Positions 1 through 13,097 are shown, counted from the first letter of the stretch. The stretch: DNA of 64,000 bases from Anaeramoeba flamelloides (GCA_027625915.1 JANTQA010000026.1:5394001-5458000), one strand, 5' to 3'. Notes: a model not told the origin generated them from the letters alone. Program-made: numbers and translations.

Positions 1-2507
1 TTTGTTTTTGTTTTTAACATGAAACTTGATTTTTTCAAAATAATATTTTTTAAAAGATATTTAGGAATTACTTAATTTTATCCTCAAAACTCAAAATCAA
101 TTTTTTTATTCTAAAAATGATTGAAATTATTTTCAGGGTTTTTGTAATTAAGGTAAAATAATTCGTTAAAAAAATTTTTATAAGTTAAAAAAAATTTTTT
201 TTTTATTTTTTGAAAATTTAAAACATTATTTTTTTCCAAACCTGAAACTATTAAAGAATTAGTTTTTACTTATATAATCTAAATTTAATTGATAAAATTT
301 TGTCAAACTTTTATCAAATTTAGAATTATTTAATCTCCTGTTCCCCAATTAATTTTATTTGATGAGATTTAAATTGAAAAATTAATCAAAGAAAAATAAT
401 AACAAAACAATTTTTAAAAGTGAAATCAAGACTTTCCAACATAAAACTAAAAAATATCATACACTATTTTCAAGAATTAATTTAATTGCTTATAATAATA
501 TTAGCTTACTTTTTTTAGCTTGATATTGAAAATATCTGAATTTTGTAATTCAAAAAATAGACTCAAATTAATAAATTGTTTAAATGAGGTTGACTAATTC
601 ATTTCATTTGTCAAAACACAAATTACAAAAAAAAAATTGTTTTTAGGATCTCAACTAAATTTCATTTTATTTTTTAAAAATACTAGCCCCTTAATGTTAC
701 TTTGTAAAGTCTTGAGAAAAAAAAAAAATTGATAAATAAAATTTTCAAATTAATAATATAATTTATGTAAACTTTGTTTTGGTCAAAGGGGTATCCACAA
801 AAAAACATTTTTTTCAAATATCAATTATTTTATATGTCCCTACGAACCAAAAAATACTAAAAATGGAAAACTGATCAAATACCTTCCATTAAAAAAATTT
901 TAAAAACTAAATGAAAAAATAAAAAAAAATAAAGTTTCAATTTAACTTTTTCTTGAAAACGTTTTTTGCCAAAATCATTGAATTCACACTTGAAATTATG
1001 TATACTTTTAGATACACTCTCTTGTTTTAACTCATTTACTAAAACAAATTCTAAATTATGGGGAATTATATTTTCACAAAAGGCACTAATTTGGTCTTCA
1101 AATGTTTTTTTTAGTTTTAAATGGTAAAATTAAAAAAAAGTTAAACTAAAAAGATAAACTCTCTGGAAAGGCATTCTAATTTAATATATTAACTTATTCT
1201 TTGATTTCAAACTTTTCTCAACCCCAATTTTTCAAACAAAATAAAAAATGCACATTAATTTCAAAAAATATTTTCGATATTCAAAAGTTGAGAGTGTTTT
1301 TATTCTAAAAACATTTATTCCGGTGACTAATTTAATTAAGTTATAAACTTAATTTCGAAAAATATTAATCAGAAAAAAATAGTGCTTAATTTTATTAAGG
1401 ACATATAATTGACCTTTGAAGAAAAAATAAGAAATAAGTAGAATAATACACATCAAAGAATTGTTGATATATGTCAGTAAGAAAACTAATTAATCAATAA
1501 ATTTTCTTAAAAATTTCAAAACTCAAATTCTTAATGAGGTGCTAATTGAAAAAAACAAGAATGTTCGTTTTGACCTTCTACTGGTATTTGAATTCTAAAT
1601 AGGAAACAATTTCCACTTCATTTAACATACTTTTCTTTTAGAAATCAAGCCCCTAAACGAAGTGTGTTGGTATTTGTGGTCTCTATTTGAAAAAGGAAAT
1701 GAAAATGAAGTGAAAATTTTTCACATTTATTAATCAAATATCTTGGATCAAAGATCAAATAAAATTACTATAGAAATAAATATGATTTCTCAACAATCAT
1801 TTCCATGGTTTCAATATCATTAGAATAGTACTTTTTTACCAAGTGACTATTGATCTTGCAATAAAAAAAACTTTTGCAACTGAATTAGGTTTTAAAAAAA
1901 AAATCGAAAAAAAAAAACAAAAATGTGCAAAAATGTGAAAAAATGATTTCAATTTTGAAAATTTCCAAAATAAAATTTTTCTTCTAATATTTATACAAAC
2001 CCTTTAAATGTATGTAATTCACCCATTACAACTGGGAAACTTTGACTGGAAAATGGTTTATATATATATATATATATTTGTAGCTTTCTATAACCTCTAC
2101 CATTTTGATGTTTTTTGAATTATTTAAATAAACAATAACAATAAAATAAAAAAAAAACAATTATGACAACTTTTTTCAAAAGTAATTTAGAGAGTGAAAG
2201 GGTATAATTTTACATTTAAAAGTTATTTAAGATTTACTAATACATGTTATTATTCCATTGGATTAATGACTTGAGAACTTTGATTTTTTTTAATTGAATT
2301 GAAATTTTCTTTCTACCACTTTAGTTTAAAAATATTTTTTATTTATTTTTTATTTAGAAAAAATAAGGATGTTTAGTTTTCCTAAAATAAAACCAATCAA
2401 TTATGACAACTTTTCTAAAATCTAATAAATTTTCTTTTTTTAATTCTTTTTTTTCTAATATATTCATTCTTTTTATCTTAAATTAGTACAAATCTCTTTC
2501 ACCAAAA
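1..2507. other. AT-rich non-coding stretch
   Basis: No exon can be supported here. The stretch is dominated by A and T runs. Around 1578-1725 it holds pieces of a dispersed motif (ACTGGTATTTGAATTCTAAA followed by GAAGTGAAAATTTT-like sequence in inverted orientation) that recurs near 7130-7300, 10855-11075 and 41555-41585. A short (TA)n tract lies near 2058-2079. If the frame at 2508 is a last exon, earlier exons could lie here or before the window, but I could not find them. Confidence 0.5.
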
Positions 2508-2678
2508 ATGTTCATTCAAGAAAATGTAACAAAGGATATAGTTGCCACTGATATGACAAAAAGAAATTTAGCATTAAAGGATTTAATTTTTTATATGGAA
2601 AATGATAAATATTTGAAAAAATCAGAATTATTGCAAAAAATTTATTTAGGATTGTATTCTGAAAATGAAGAAAATTAA
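2508..2678 (+). CDS. Small ORF or last exon, possibly the end of an RGS-like domain
   Basis: A 56-codon frame from ATG to TAA in otherwise non-coding DNA. It lacks long A/T runs and reads as an amphipathic helical peptide, with core segments VTKDIVATDMTK, DLIFYMENDKYL and KSELLQKIYLGLYS. The pattern of acidic ME-x-D-x-Y, then K-S-E-L and a closing hydrophobic helix resembles the last helices of RGS domains (ME-x-DSYPRFL-x-S-x-x-Y-x-x-LL), but the match is short. An in-frame TAG lies 24 nt before the ATG within AAATTAG. This could be a splice acceptor, making the segment a terminal exon, or it could simply close a free-standing small ORF. The longer antisense frame over this region is A/T-run translation and I take it as a shadow. 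Confidence 0.35.
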   Translation: MFIQENVTKDIVATDMTKRNLALKDLIFYMENDKYLKKSELLQKIYLGLYSENEEN

Positions 2679-3831
2679 ATTTTTTAATAAAATTAAAACA
2701 AATTAACAATTTTTAATTTCAATTTTTTTTAAAAATATTTTTGTAGGTGTACATAATTTTAAGTTAACTTTTGTTTTTTTCAATTGTAAAAATTAATAAA
2801 TGGATTATGTAAGAATATGAAAGTGGTTGAACTGGTGGTATGAATTCAAAGAACATAAACCAGTTTTTATGAATAATCATTTTTTAAAAAAAAATCAATT
2901 TAAGAAGGCAAAATGATTATTGAGTAATACATTTATTAATTGAAATCATTATTATTCAAATAATAATAATAATTTACAATATGTCGATTGTGTATGTATA
3001 TATATATATATATTTCTTATTTCTCCAAAAGAATAATCTGTAAAATCTAAAAAAAAATCTTTAAATATTAATATTTAATACAATAAATACTTTGAAGTGG
3101 TTAAATGAAGAAAAAACTAATAAAACAAACAAATTTTTTTTTTACCAATAAAAAATAATTCAAATTACAATAATTCTCTTTTACTTTAAAAAAAAAGTGA
3201 TCTTTTTCAAAAAAAAAAAAAAAGTTACTCATTTTTTTAAAAGAACTGTATACTTTGACTGATTTCTGATTTATTTATTTTAAATTTTGGAAAGGTTGAT
3301 TTTGTTTTCAGATTTTCTTAGATCCCAAAAAAACTGTTTTTCAATTTTTCTCAGTGTAATTTTCGATCAAACATTAAAGTTTTTTAAATACAAGAATTTT
3401 TTGTTTCTTTAATTTCTCTCATCAATAATAAGCTGTGAAAATGGTATCTTTTTCGTTTCATCTTTAATTCATAAAAATTTTTTCAAATGATTGAGTTCTT
3501 TTTTATTTATAAACATAAATAAGTTGTGAAAATTTGATAATTTTTAATTTAATCACAATTCCATGTCAACTCTTTAAATAAACTTTTTTGATTATTTGTG
3601 GGTTTTGATGATAACATATATTATCATCATATTAGCAATAAATTTATATTAATTTTAAAAATAATAATTGATCTAAAAAAAATATTTTCTGAATTTTGGA
3701 GTAATAAATTACTCATAACTTTTGAAAAAATTATTCACTTAGATTTGTTAACCTGTCTTTCAAAAAAAAATAATGATTCCAAATTTGAGAAGAAATGTAC
3801 ATTAACCAATCACAGAAACTAGCAATAAATG
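2679..3831. other. AT-rich spacer
   Basis: No gene is supported. It contains a (TA)n tract near 2997-3013 and, at 3603-3627, a 25-nt string with an inner inverted repeat (GATGATAAC...ATTATCATC) that recurs near 48057. Confidence 0.5.
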
Positions 3832-4895
3832 ATATTTTAGATTGTAAAATAAACGGAAAAAAAGTTTCAATCGGCTTTCCAAAAAAGGATTTTATAAATC
3901 AGAGAACATTTCAATTTTTTAATTTTGAAAAGAAACATAAATAATTCATTAGCTCTATAAAATAGGAAAGTTTGATCTTATATATTAAATATTGACAAGT
4001 GTGTTATTTTTTGGAGCGTTGTATGAAAATTTTGATAAGATTATTTTTCAATAAACATTAAGTAAGCATGATATTGTTTTCTTAAAGTTCTATTGTTCAA
4101 CAGAAAATTCTAAAAATTAATGATCAAATGTGAAAATTTTTAGAAAAAAAAAAACGGTAAAATTTCTAAAGAAAATTTTTGGATTAAAAAAAGAACAAGA
4201 ACAAAATTTTCATTCAAACATCCAAAAAACAACACACTTGTAATCATTTAATATATAGTAGGGAACAAAATACCGGAAATGAAAAAAATCCCTGACAAGA
4301 TTTTTAATTGTGAGTATTAGTAAAATTTTTGTCTAATCTCAATGAAATCCTTATTATAAATAACCAATTTTTTTATGAGATTAGTAATAAACCTACCTAA
4401 AGTCCATCAAAGTAAGGTGTCTCTAGAATATTTGAGTAATTGTTGAATAGTCTATGTTGATCAAATTTTTTTGAAAAACATTCGAGTTTTATTGAGGTTT
4501 ACTAGAGTTTGGAAAATGATAATTTTTCTTCTTGTTTTTAGATTGATTGAATGAATGGTGTTTTGAACAAGTATGATTCATCAGTCATCATTCTAATAAG
4601 TGGGGTGGTTATAATTTAAAAAGTTCGATTCTTCAAAAAAGGAATTTGATTGTAAATAAATGAAATTACACAATAATTTTACTAATATTCACAATTAAAA
4701 ATCTTGTCAGGGATTTTTTTCATGTCGGGTATTTTTTTCACTGCTCTATAAGATCAAACTTTCCTATTTTATAGAGCAAATGCATACTTTAAGCTTGTTT
4801 TTATACTTAAAAAATTGAAATGTTGTCTAATTTATAAAATCTTTTTTTGGAAAGATGATTGACAATTTTGTTCGGTTTATTTTACAACAAATAGT
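3832..4895. repeat. Nested palindromic repeat, about 1.06 kb
   Basis: The outer arms (about 3838-3990 and 4745-4895) are inverted copies of each other. The left arm holds CTCTATAAAATAGGAAAGTT and the right arm its reverse complement; both also share a segment around GTAAAATAAAC and CTTTCCAAAAAA. An inner element (4257-4743) sits between the arms and has its own inverted ends. I see no transposase. The outer arms resemble the ends of a short hairpin element at 25055-25278 (shared TGTAAAATAAA...CTTTCC), so this looks like one non-autonomous DNA transposon inserted within another. Confidence 0.6.
4257..4743. mobile_element. Non-autonomous DNA transposon (MITE-like), family with CAGTGAAAAAAATACC ends, copy 1
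   Basis: About 487 bp with imperfect terminal inverted repeats. The right end reads inward as CAGTGAAAAAAATACCCG then ATGAAAAAAATCCCTGAC; the left end is a decayed version. A second copy about 488 bp long lies at 42055-42542 and aligns along its whole length, sharing for example TAGAGTTTGGAAAATGATAA. It has no coding capacity, and the superfamily is not certain. Confidence 0.6.
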
Positions 4896-7800
4896 AAAAA
4901 CTTTCTCAAAATTAACAAAATTATGAAAAAAAATTCGTTTATCAAATTTCCTTCCTCATTAAAAATCTATGAATTGTTATATCTTCAAATTTGTGTTATC
5001 TGTAGTTATATTCTTTGTTATTATATTAATTGTTATTTTGGAACCCAAAAAAAAAGAAAGTAGAAGTTAAATTTTTAACTGATTTTTTATTGAAAATTTT
5101 CAAATTTTTGATCACTATATTTTTTTATTTAAGTTGAACTTTTTTGAAGTTTTCTCATTTTGATTATCCAAATATTTTCCTTTAATCTTCAAAATAATTT
5201 TGCTTTGATTATGCCAAGTTTGTTTTAAAAATATATGAAAAAAGAATTTTGAAAAATAATTTGCAAAAACATTTTGTTTCAAATAATAAATAATAATGAG
5301 GCAAGAAATCCAAGCCATTGACTTGTTTAAATTCATTCAAAATAAGAATACAGTAAAGAAACCAAATCTTCAAAATTATAATTTGATCAAATGATTTTTT
5401 TTTTCCTATTGTTTGTAACTAATTTATTTGATTAATAAAGTGTTCTCTCTTATTTAATCCGAAGCAAAAGATTTACTTCAAACACTGATCTTCGTGTAAT
5501 TGTTTTATCAATAATTTTGATAATAGAGTCAAACATATTAGGTAAAAATATTTTATTTCCTTCCAATATTTCTTAAAAGTATAAAAAGTGATATATTGAC
5601 AAATTCATGAGAAACAATTTTCCTTGATTTTCAGTTTTATATCAGACAAATAGAGTTCTCCAATAAAGTGGTTTGTGTAAAGTTCTTCGGTTTGTAAAAG
5701 GAAAACAAAATTAATTTCAAAATTGATATTTTACAATTTCTCAAAAAATGGTAAAAAAAAAAAGTTCCAAAAATTGAAAATTTTGAGATTTAACCCTAAT
5801 TTTCAATTATTCTTTGCATCAAACAAATTTGTTATTGTTAATTTGAATTAATCGTTGAACACTCTCTTTACACTCTCATCAATTATTTGGATATTTGAAT
5901 TTTTTATTGTTAAAAATTTTTTCTTCATTTTGCAAACACTTTCTTTTTTAATCAAGAAATATTCCCAATAAATAGATTGTAATTTGTGATCTCTCTATTC
6001 ATTTGGTTTGAAGTTTTTAATTTTGTGAATTTGTTTATTTTGGGTGAATGAATGATTTCTAAATGAAAGTAAGATTCCAGTCTTAAAAAAAGGAAAAAAT
6101 CAACTGAAAATTTTAACCATTTGGAATGTCCAATTACTATAAATAAATTAAAAACAAAAAATTTTGTAAAAAAGGGAAAATGAACCCTTGGTAAAGGTAT
6201 GTTAATATAAGGTGTTATTTAACACGGACTTGTTTCAAGAATTTGTGGAAAATATTTCGGTATTTTTAAAGATTTGTATGAAATTCAAAAAAAGTAAGGT
6301 TAAATTGTTAATAAAGAATTTTGATTTTCCATTGTAAAGTTTCTGAAAATTGAAGAAAAACGTTCAGAAATTTACAAAACACAATTTACTTTCTTTTGGT
6401 TGTGTAAAATTTGTAAACAAAATTTTTCTGATAATTTTTTCTTATAATTTTTTGATTGTTTTTTCAAATATATTATTTATAGGAGACAGAATAATCCTCT
6501 TTAATTTTTAGGTTCATAAACCCAAAAAATTGAATATTTTCCAACAATTTTAGGGTTTTTTATTAAAGTATTTTTTCAAAAAAATCATGGAATAACTTGG
6601 AAGCAAAGTGAAAAAAGGTGATAGAAAAAGAAACAGTGCCACACGGTTTTTAGATACAAAAAAAAAAAAAGTAAATTTAAAAAGGTAAAAATCAAGGAAT
6701 AAAAGATAATATGGGTGTTAAAAACACTAGAACAGTTCATACAATAGTACCTTTTGAAAGTACAGTTTTTCTTTCATTAAAAATTTGATGAAAAATTTAG
6801 CAATATTTTTGATCTCCAATACCACTCCTTGTATTCCTGATAACCAAGGAGACTTCATAAGTATATGATGGTTTGATTAGTGAATAAAAGAATTATTTTT
6901 TGAAAATTATTTCTTATTTTAATTAGTTTTACCTTTCATTACAGGTTAGGTATCTGAATGCTTAATGTTCCCTATTAAAATCATGTTGAATTTTTTTTTC
7001 CAAATATTTGTAAAAAATTGAAATATAGTTTAATTTCAGAAATTTTCATGATAGAGGTTGGCCCCGATAATTGAAAATCATTGTAAACCCCTCAATTTTA
7101 TCATTTATTGGGAGTTGAAAAATAAATTAGAAAGAATTTTCACTTCATTTTCCTTTTTTCCCATTTTCAAAGAGAGATCACAAATCACAAGACAATTCTT
7201 TTGTATCTTTTTTTGAAAAAGGAGTACTGGAATTTGATTCCTAAATGAGACAAAATTTTCACTTCATTTTCCTTTTCCTTTTTCGGGTTCATCACTAATT
7301 GCAATCTAACTTTTTTGGAAAACTCTTTTTTTAAACGAAAAATACCGTTATTTTGAAAATTAATAAACCAAAATTTTTGGTTCAATTTCCAAAAAGAAAC
7401 TACTAATTATTAATGCTAAAATAAAAATAAGAGTAAAAATTTTGTCTTAGAGTGAAAAGAAGAAGTTAATTTATTGTCTAAAAATATCATTTATAAACAA
7501 TAAATTGTAAAGATCTTAGGGATTTTCTTCAACTTTAAAACGAAAAAAATATTTTGGAAAGTGAACTAAAAAACTTTCTTTTTGTAATTGGAAAATAATA
7601 GAAAGTAAAATTGAATGAAAATTTTTTCTTATAGTGTGATCAATAACATTATTTATGAGTTTTATGAAATCTTTTTAAATTGAATTGTATTTTGGGAAAT
7701 TTTGTTGAAAAAAATTATGTTTTTTCAAGATTTAACTTTGGGGGTGTTTTCAAAATAATTCTAATTTTTTTTTTTCAGGATATTAAGATCTTCAATCTAT

Positions 7801-9291
7801 GAATAGTAATGTTTGAATTTCTCTTTTTTCAATTAGTTTTTTATCTTATAGAAAGGAAAATTTAAGGACAAAACCACTTTTGCAACCAAAATAAATTTTT
7901 AAAAAAGAGAACTTGAATTGTTTTTTCCACATACTTTAGCCATTTAGACAATAATTTTCAAATTTTCTAACTCTCATTCGTTAATAAATACTTTACAATT
8001 CGCTACCAATTCTGTTCCGAGAAGGAATAACATTTTGTAATTTTTATCCGAAAATCAATATTTCTTCGGAATAGAATAAAAGGAATATACCAATCTTAAA
8101 ATTCGAAAATACAACAGAATTGTGTTGCGTAATTGAAGTGTAGAACACTCTAATCTTCTCTTCCAACCATTTAAAAAATTACAAAAAATTACATTTTATT
8201 TTTTATATTATGGAAGAGAGGTAACATAACGAAATTGACATTCACAGCCAACATATTAAAATACAAATTCAACTCAAACCTAGAATATTTAAAAAGAAAT
8301 TCTTTAAAAAATTCTACTTAATAAAATTCATAATTCAACCCTTTCTCAATTAAATCTATTCAATTTTCAATAACGTTCATGTAAAAGCAATTTACTTTTT
8401 TTATATTAGCAAATTTCCACAAGAGGTTTGATGATTTTTTTCTGTTAAATCCCTTTTTTGTTTAATGGGGGTAAAAAACTCACACATCACTGTGTTACCA
8501 TTTTTATTTTCACAATTTCGAATTGAGACACTTCTAGAAATTTCTTTTTTTAGTAGGACAAAATTTTTAAAAAACAAGTAAATTTCGAGAATTATAAAAA
8601 AAATTCTATATATTTAATAAAGGTAAGGTATTTTAACACCACTTAACAATTAATCTCAAAGAAAAATATTTGTAAAAATCAAAACAAAAACAACCAAACA
8701 ACCAGTGGCTAGGTTTACCCTAAATAAAAAAGATAATGATAACTTCAAAATTGAAGAACGATTTGTCTAAAAAAACAAAAGATTTTTTTGAGGTAATAAC
8801 ACCAAGCATAAAATCCGTCGAGTAAAACAAAATGGAGGTAATTTAAAGAATTTGTAATTTAAAGAAAGGAAAAAAAAATTAATTAGTATCGAATAAAAAA
8901 AGTTGTGTTTGTTAATTCATTTGACAAATTTGATAATATTGAGAGACAGTGGTATTGTGAGCAAATTTTTTTATTGAGGACTTTGCACCATAATTTCTTA
9001 TTTGGAATTTTTTAATTTCTCAAGAAAACTTTTTGTCACCCAAAGGAAAATCACACCAAAGTGAATATAATGTGTATGACTTTGATCCTAAAATTTGAAC
9101 TTTTTTTTAACAATTTGTCGGGAAAAAATAACCCTATAAAAAAAAAAACGGGGGTTAAACTTGATGCTATGTGGATAGCTTAATTGAAAAAATGAGTTTT
9201 AAAAAAAATTTGAAATTAGAAATTTCATTTTTTTTTCAAAATACTTTATTTTTTTTAGATCTTTAAACAAATAAATAAATTTTAAAACAGA
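4896..9291. other. Long AT-rich spacer upstream of the PAS-GAF gene
   Basis: I find no supported exon. Short frames on both strands are rich in F, I, K and N and read as A/T noise. Copies of the dispersed GAAGTGAAAATTTT-type motif lie at 7130-7300. The last kilobase before 9292 is slightly less homopolymeric and may hold the promoter. I see no TATA box that can be told from background. Confidence 0.5.
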
Positions 9292-10546
9292 ATGGGAAAC
9301 TCAGGAATTGGACAAACATTTTTACCACCAGAAAACGTTGATCTGTGCACTTTAAAAAAATATTCCAAAATAATCCGAGACAACAGCGAGATCATTTGCT
9401 TGATCAACCAACAAGGAGATTTGATTGACTGTAATGAATCCTTTGCAAAATACTTAAAGTTTGAGGATGTCGATACGGTGAAAATTGCGGTCTACCATTT
9501 TGCAAACATTTGCTGTGAAGCCCAAGAGAACACAGAAAAGCCGCTGATGAACCAGATCCGTGAAAAGATCGGGTCAGCAATCTCAGGCGGAGGGTGTGAC
9601 TTTGAATGGAAAATCAAAAACTTTCAAAACAATACGCTTCCGTGCCACATCTGGTTCAAGCCAGTCCGTCTCAAGGGCGGTGTCAAGATCCAGGTTGTAA
9701 TTAGGAACAAGGTCACAAATAAAGAGAAAATTAAATCGATAAACACTTCTCTGACCACAGACGAGTCGCTGACATCAAGAGAGATTGCAGATTGGTGTAT
9801 TGAAGAAGGTGTCAGGATCACAAATTCAACAATTGGATATTTAGCCTTTGTAAGCAAGGATCAATCATACATTCATTTGTACGGATGGTCAAATTCTGCA
9901 ATGAACGAGTGTGCAATGATCAATAGACCTGTGAAATACGAAACAGCTAAAACAGGGCTCTGGGGTAAATGATCTCTTTTTTTTTTTTTTTTTTTTGTTT
10001 TCCTACTTTTCCATGGATTTCTTTATGCAAACTGTTTTAAATTTAGTTTGACTTGGTGTCTCAACCAAAATGTTTCTCACCTCCAAATAGAACCATTTCA
10101 TGAAACACTTTTTTAAAAGGGTGTTTGTTTAATAGACCAAATCCAAAATAACTTTTAATTTATGAACCCGTTTTTATTAATTTAATTTTACTAATTGTTT
10201 TGTATATTTTGGATATTTTATCCTTTTTCATTCCAAAATCATTTATTAAACTCATTCCAAATCTATAGGTGAGGCAGTCCGACAAAGAAAAGCAGTTATT
10301 ACAAACGATTATAAGAAAAAAAATAAAATGAAAAAGGGAACACCAAAAGGACATGTTGCTTTATCAAGACACATGAACGTACCAGTCTTTTATGATCCTA
10401 AAAAAGGAAATGTCAAAAAAAATTATGTTGTGCTCATAGCTGGTGTTGCTAACAAAGCAACAAACTATACGAGCGGAGACATAAAGAATTTAACAAATTT
10501 GATGAATAAAATGTGGGTGATTTTTAAAAAAAAATACGATATGTAA
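9292..10546 (+). CDS. PAS-GAF sensor protein of bacterial type, two exons
   Basis: Exon 1 is 9292-9964, the intron 9965-10268 (GTAAAT...CTATAG, 304 nt, phase 1), and exon 2 10269-10546; the product is 316 residues. Residues about 20-125 look like a PAS domain (NSEIICLINQQGDLIDCNES is a typical opening). Residues about 160-310 form a GAF domain of the kind found next to bacterial and archaeal histidine kinases: a W-C-I-E-E-G-V helix, IGYLAFV, LYGWSNSAM, TGLWGEAVRQRK, then KKGTPKGHVALSRHMNVPVF and GVANKATNY. The splice joins TGLWG to EAVRQRK, exactly within the family motif, which confirms the intron. No kinase, cyclase or other output domain follows. The protein probably binds a small ligand or reads redox state in the cytosol, and how it passes on the signal is unknown. 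The ATG follows ...TTTTAAAACAGA; an earlier non-coding exon is possible. Confidence 0.85.
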
Positions 10547-11346
10547 GGATGATGTCAACTTTATTGTGTTTGAAACCACTTTCTTGGGTTTTTGTATATT
10601 CAATAAAGTTATTTTTGATCTAAGTTTAGGATCAAATCGTTAATCAATTATTTAAATAGTTTTTTGTTTTGTTTTTTTTTTTATTTTTTCGTTTTTCAGT
10701 TACTTTCATTTGTGATCAATTTTTGAAATCTTTTAAAAAAAATTTAAGGGAATAGTTATTGTTAAAAAGTGGACCTTTGTAAGTGACCAAACTTCTTTGA
10801 GTGTATTTTAATTGATATTTTTAATTGAAAAATAAAAGGAAGAAAATTTTCCTTATTGGTATTTGGGATTCTAAATTGGATCCAATTTTCAATTCAATTA
10901 TCTCTTTTAAATTCAGAAATATTCATTTCATTTAGAGTTCTTGGTTCACTCAATATATAGACCAAAAAAAGGAACAAACAAATAAAGAGGAACACAAATT
11001 AAAATCTATTTCTTTGGAATTTAATACTGGTATTTGAATTCTAAATGGGATAAATTTTCAACCTAGGTTCATTTTTTTTACTGAAGAATTTGTCATTTAG
11101 ATCCCTTAGTTCACCACAAAGTACCCAGGCAATAAGAGTCAACCACACAAACGGTTAACACAAATCCCAATCTATTCCTGAAAATAACCTGTTTTTTAAA
11201 AAGGAATATGGAAAATTATAGGAAACTTTTTTCCATTTATTTTTCAAATTCTAGTAAGTGATAGCCTGGCCCAATATTCACCTACAATTAAAAATTGTTA
11301 AAAAAAAAAAAAAGCCCTAATGGTCGACGTATGGGTGAAAGTATTA
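10547..11346. other. Spacer with dispersed repeat pieces
   Basis: No gene. Two or three copies of the ATTTGAATTCTAAATGGGA-type motif lie at about 10855-10905 and 11024-11075, close to the MITE cluster that begins at 11347. Confidence 0.5.
10602..10607 (+). terminator. Polyadenylation signal AATAAA
   Basis: AATAAA within TTCAATAAAGTTATTTTT, about 55 nt after the TAA of the PAS-GAF gene. Position and T-rich flank fit a 3' end, but the hexamer is common by chance in this composition. Confidence 0.4.
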
Positions 11347-11539
11347 CAGTCAGTTTCACTTTTAAGGCACAAACTTTCAACGAAATTTAAGGCACTAAAA
11401 AATCTCAAATTAAGTAAAAAAATATGGAATTTTTTTAACAAATTATTTTACTAGAATTTGAATTCTGTGCTTTAATTTACGATTATTTTTGTGCCTTAAA
11501 TTTCGTTGAAAGTTTGTACCTTAAAAGTGAAACTGACTG
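11347..11539. mobile_element. TA-flanked MITE, CAGTCAG family, copy 1
   Basis: 193 bp, near-perfect inverted ends, flanked on both sides by TA. The left end reads CAGTCAGTTTCACTTTTAAG then GCACAAACTTTCAACGAAAT; the right end is its reverse complement. A TA target duplication and a CAGT start are typical of Tc1/mariner-derived MITEs. It has no coding capacity. Related copies follow at 12151 and 13160, with a decayed one near 60920. Confidence 0.85.
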
Positions 11540-12150
11540 TATTGTATTATTACATTAAAGTGTGTTGCGATGTAAGGTAAATCATATTTGTGCTCAGTAT
11601 TCAAATGGCTATAAAAAATCTCATATAAATATTATTTGACCACAAACATAAGGATTGTTATATAAGAATCATTAGATAACATTTTCATTTTTGGACAAGT
11701 TTCTTTTATAATTAATTTTTCAAATTCTAACAATTTAGAATTCAAATGATAACATTTCCAGTATTTATGAAAAGATACTATTTAGTACTTCCAAAAGTAA
11801 ATATTTTTTTATTTTTTTTTTTATTTTCAAGATTTACTTTAAAATTATTAACAATAAAACACAAAGACTGGTTAATTTTTGTTTATTTCTATAAAGTTAA
11901 TTATAATATCAATATTTTCAAAATTTCAGAAAAAACTTTGTCAAAAAACTCTTGTTAAATTATTTATATATAAAAAAAAAAAATTGAATTTTTTAGCAAC
12001 TAATCTACATTTCAAGACAAAATTTTAAAAGTTATTTTTTTAAAAAAGCTAAATAAAATAAAAAAAAAGATAAAAAATGAAAAATTTTCTACAAATATAT
12101 CTATATATAGGTTATTTGTATATAAAAAAAATCGTTCTTAAATAATTATA

Positions 12151-12347
12151 CAGTCAGTTTCACTTTTAAGGCACAAACTTTCAGCGAAATTTAAGGCACA
12201 ATAAAAATCCCAAATTAAAGCACAAAATTCAGATTCTAGTAAAAATAAATTGTAAAAATTAAAATTCGAAATCTTGTGCCTTAATTTGAAATTTTTTTGT
12301 GCCTTAAATTTCGTTGAAAGTTTGTGCTTTAAAAGTGAAACTGACTG
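12151..12347. mobile_element. TA-flanked MITE, CAGTCAG family, copy 2
   Basis: 197 bp with the same inverted ends as the copy at 11347 and TA on both sides. The whole element folds as one long hairpin: GCACAAACTTTCAGCGAAAT on the left pairs with ATTTCGTTGAAAGTTTGTGC on the right. The antisense 80-residue frame over this region is only the MITE read through. Confidence 0.85.
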
Positions 12348-13062
12348 TATACCAATTTTGTATATTATTGGGTTTTTCAAATTTGTCTGTTTTTTATAGA
12401 AATATATGGTTTAATTTGTTTGAATAAGTCTTGAAATATTCAAAAAAAAAATAGAATATACAGATAAATAGAACAAATTTGGATTTTACCCAGATCTATA
12501 TATTATAATTTTTTTACAAAATTATCAGAATTCAAATTGATATTGTTAATTAATATATTTTTTTATTATGTGAATTTCAAAGTGGTGGGGAAATACCTTT
12601 CCACAAAAATGATATATTCCAGATAAAAATTCCCTTTTTAGCCTATTTAAAATTATTTATACTTTTATAAGAATTCTAAAATTGGTTTAGTTTTTCTTAT
12701 CCATCTTGAATGAAAAAACTTGAGAGATTTTATTTTTATTTCTTTATTTTTTTCGAATTCATCCTAATAATGGCATATATTTCTTAGCCTTGAATTCTTT
12801 AATATAGTGATCATCATTTTTTACTTTTTAGTATTTCTATATCCTTTTAAAGTCTCAAATTGAGGAAGAAAGGTTTATTTTGTATATTAAATAGTATATT
12901 CTTTTCCAACACAGATTTCATTTTTAACAAATGAACTTGAATTTGAGATACTTTTTTACAAATTAAATTTTTAGAATCTTTTATACCTGGTGAACTAATC
13001 TTCATTAAATATAAATTCGAATGTTGACTTATCCTTGGTTGAACTTAACACCTTAAATAATG

Positions 13063-13097
<35 letters not shown>

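Noticed and set aside
8640-8780. 38-codon plus-strand frame ending KIEERFV
   Set aside because: Short, without ATG or a convincing acceptor, and no family. It could be an exon but cannot be supported.
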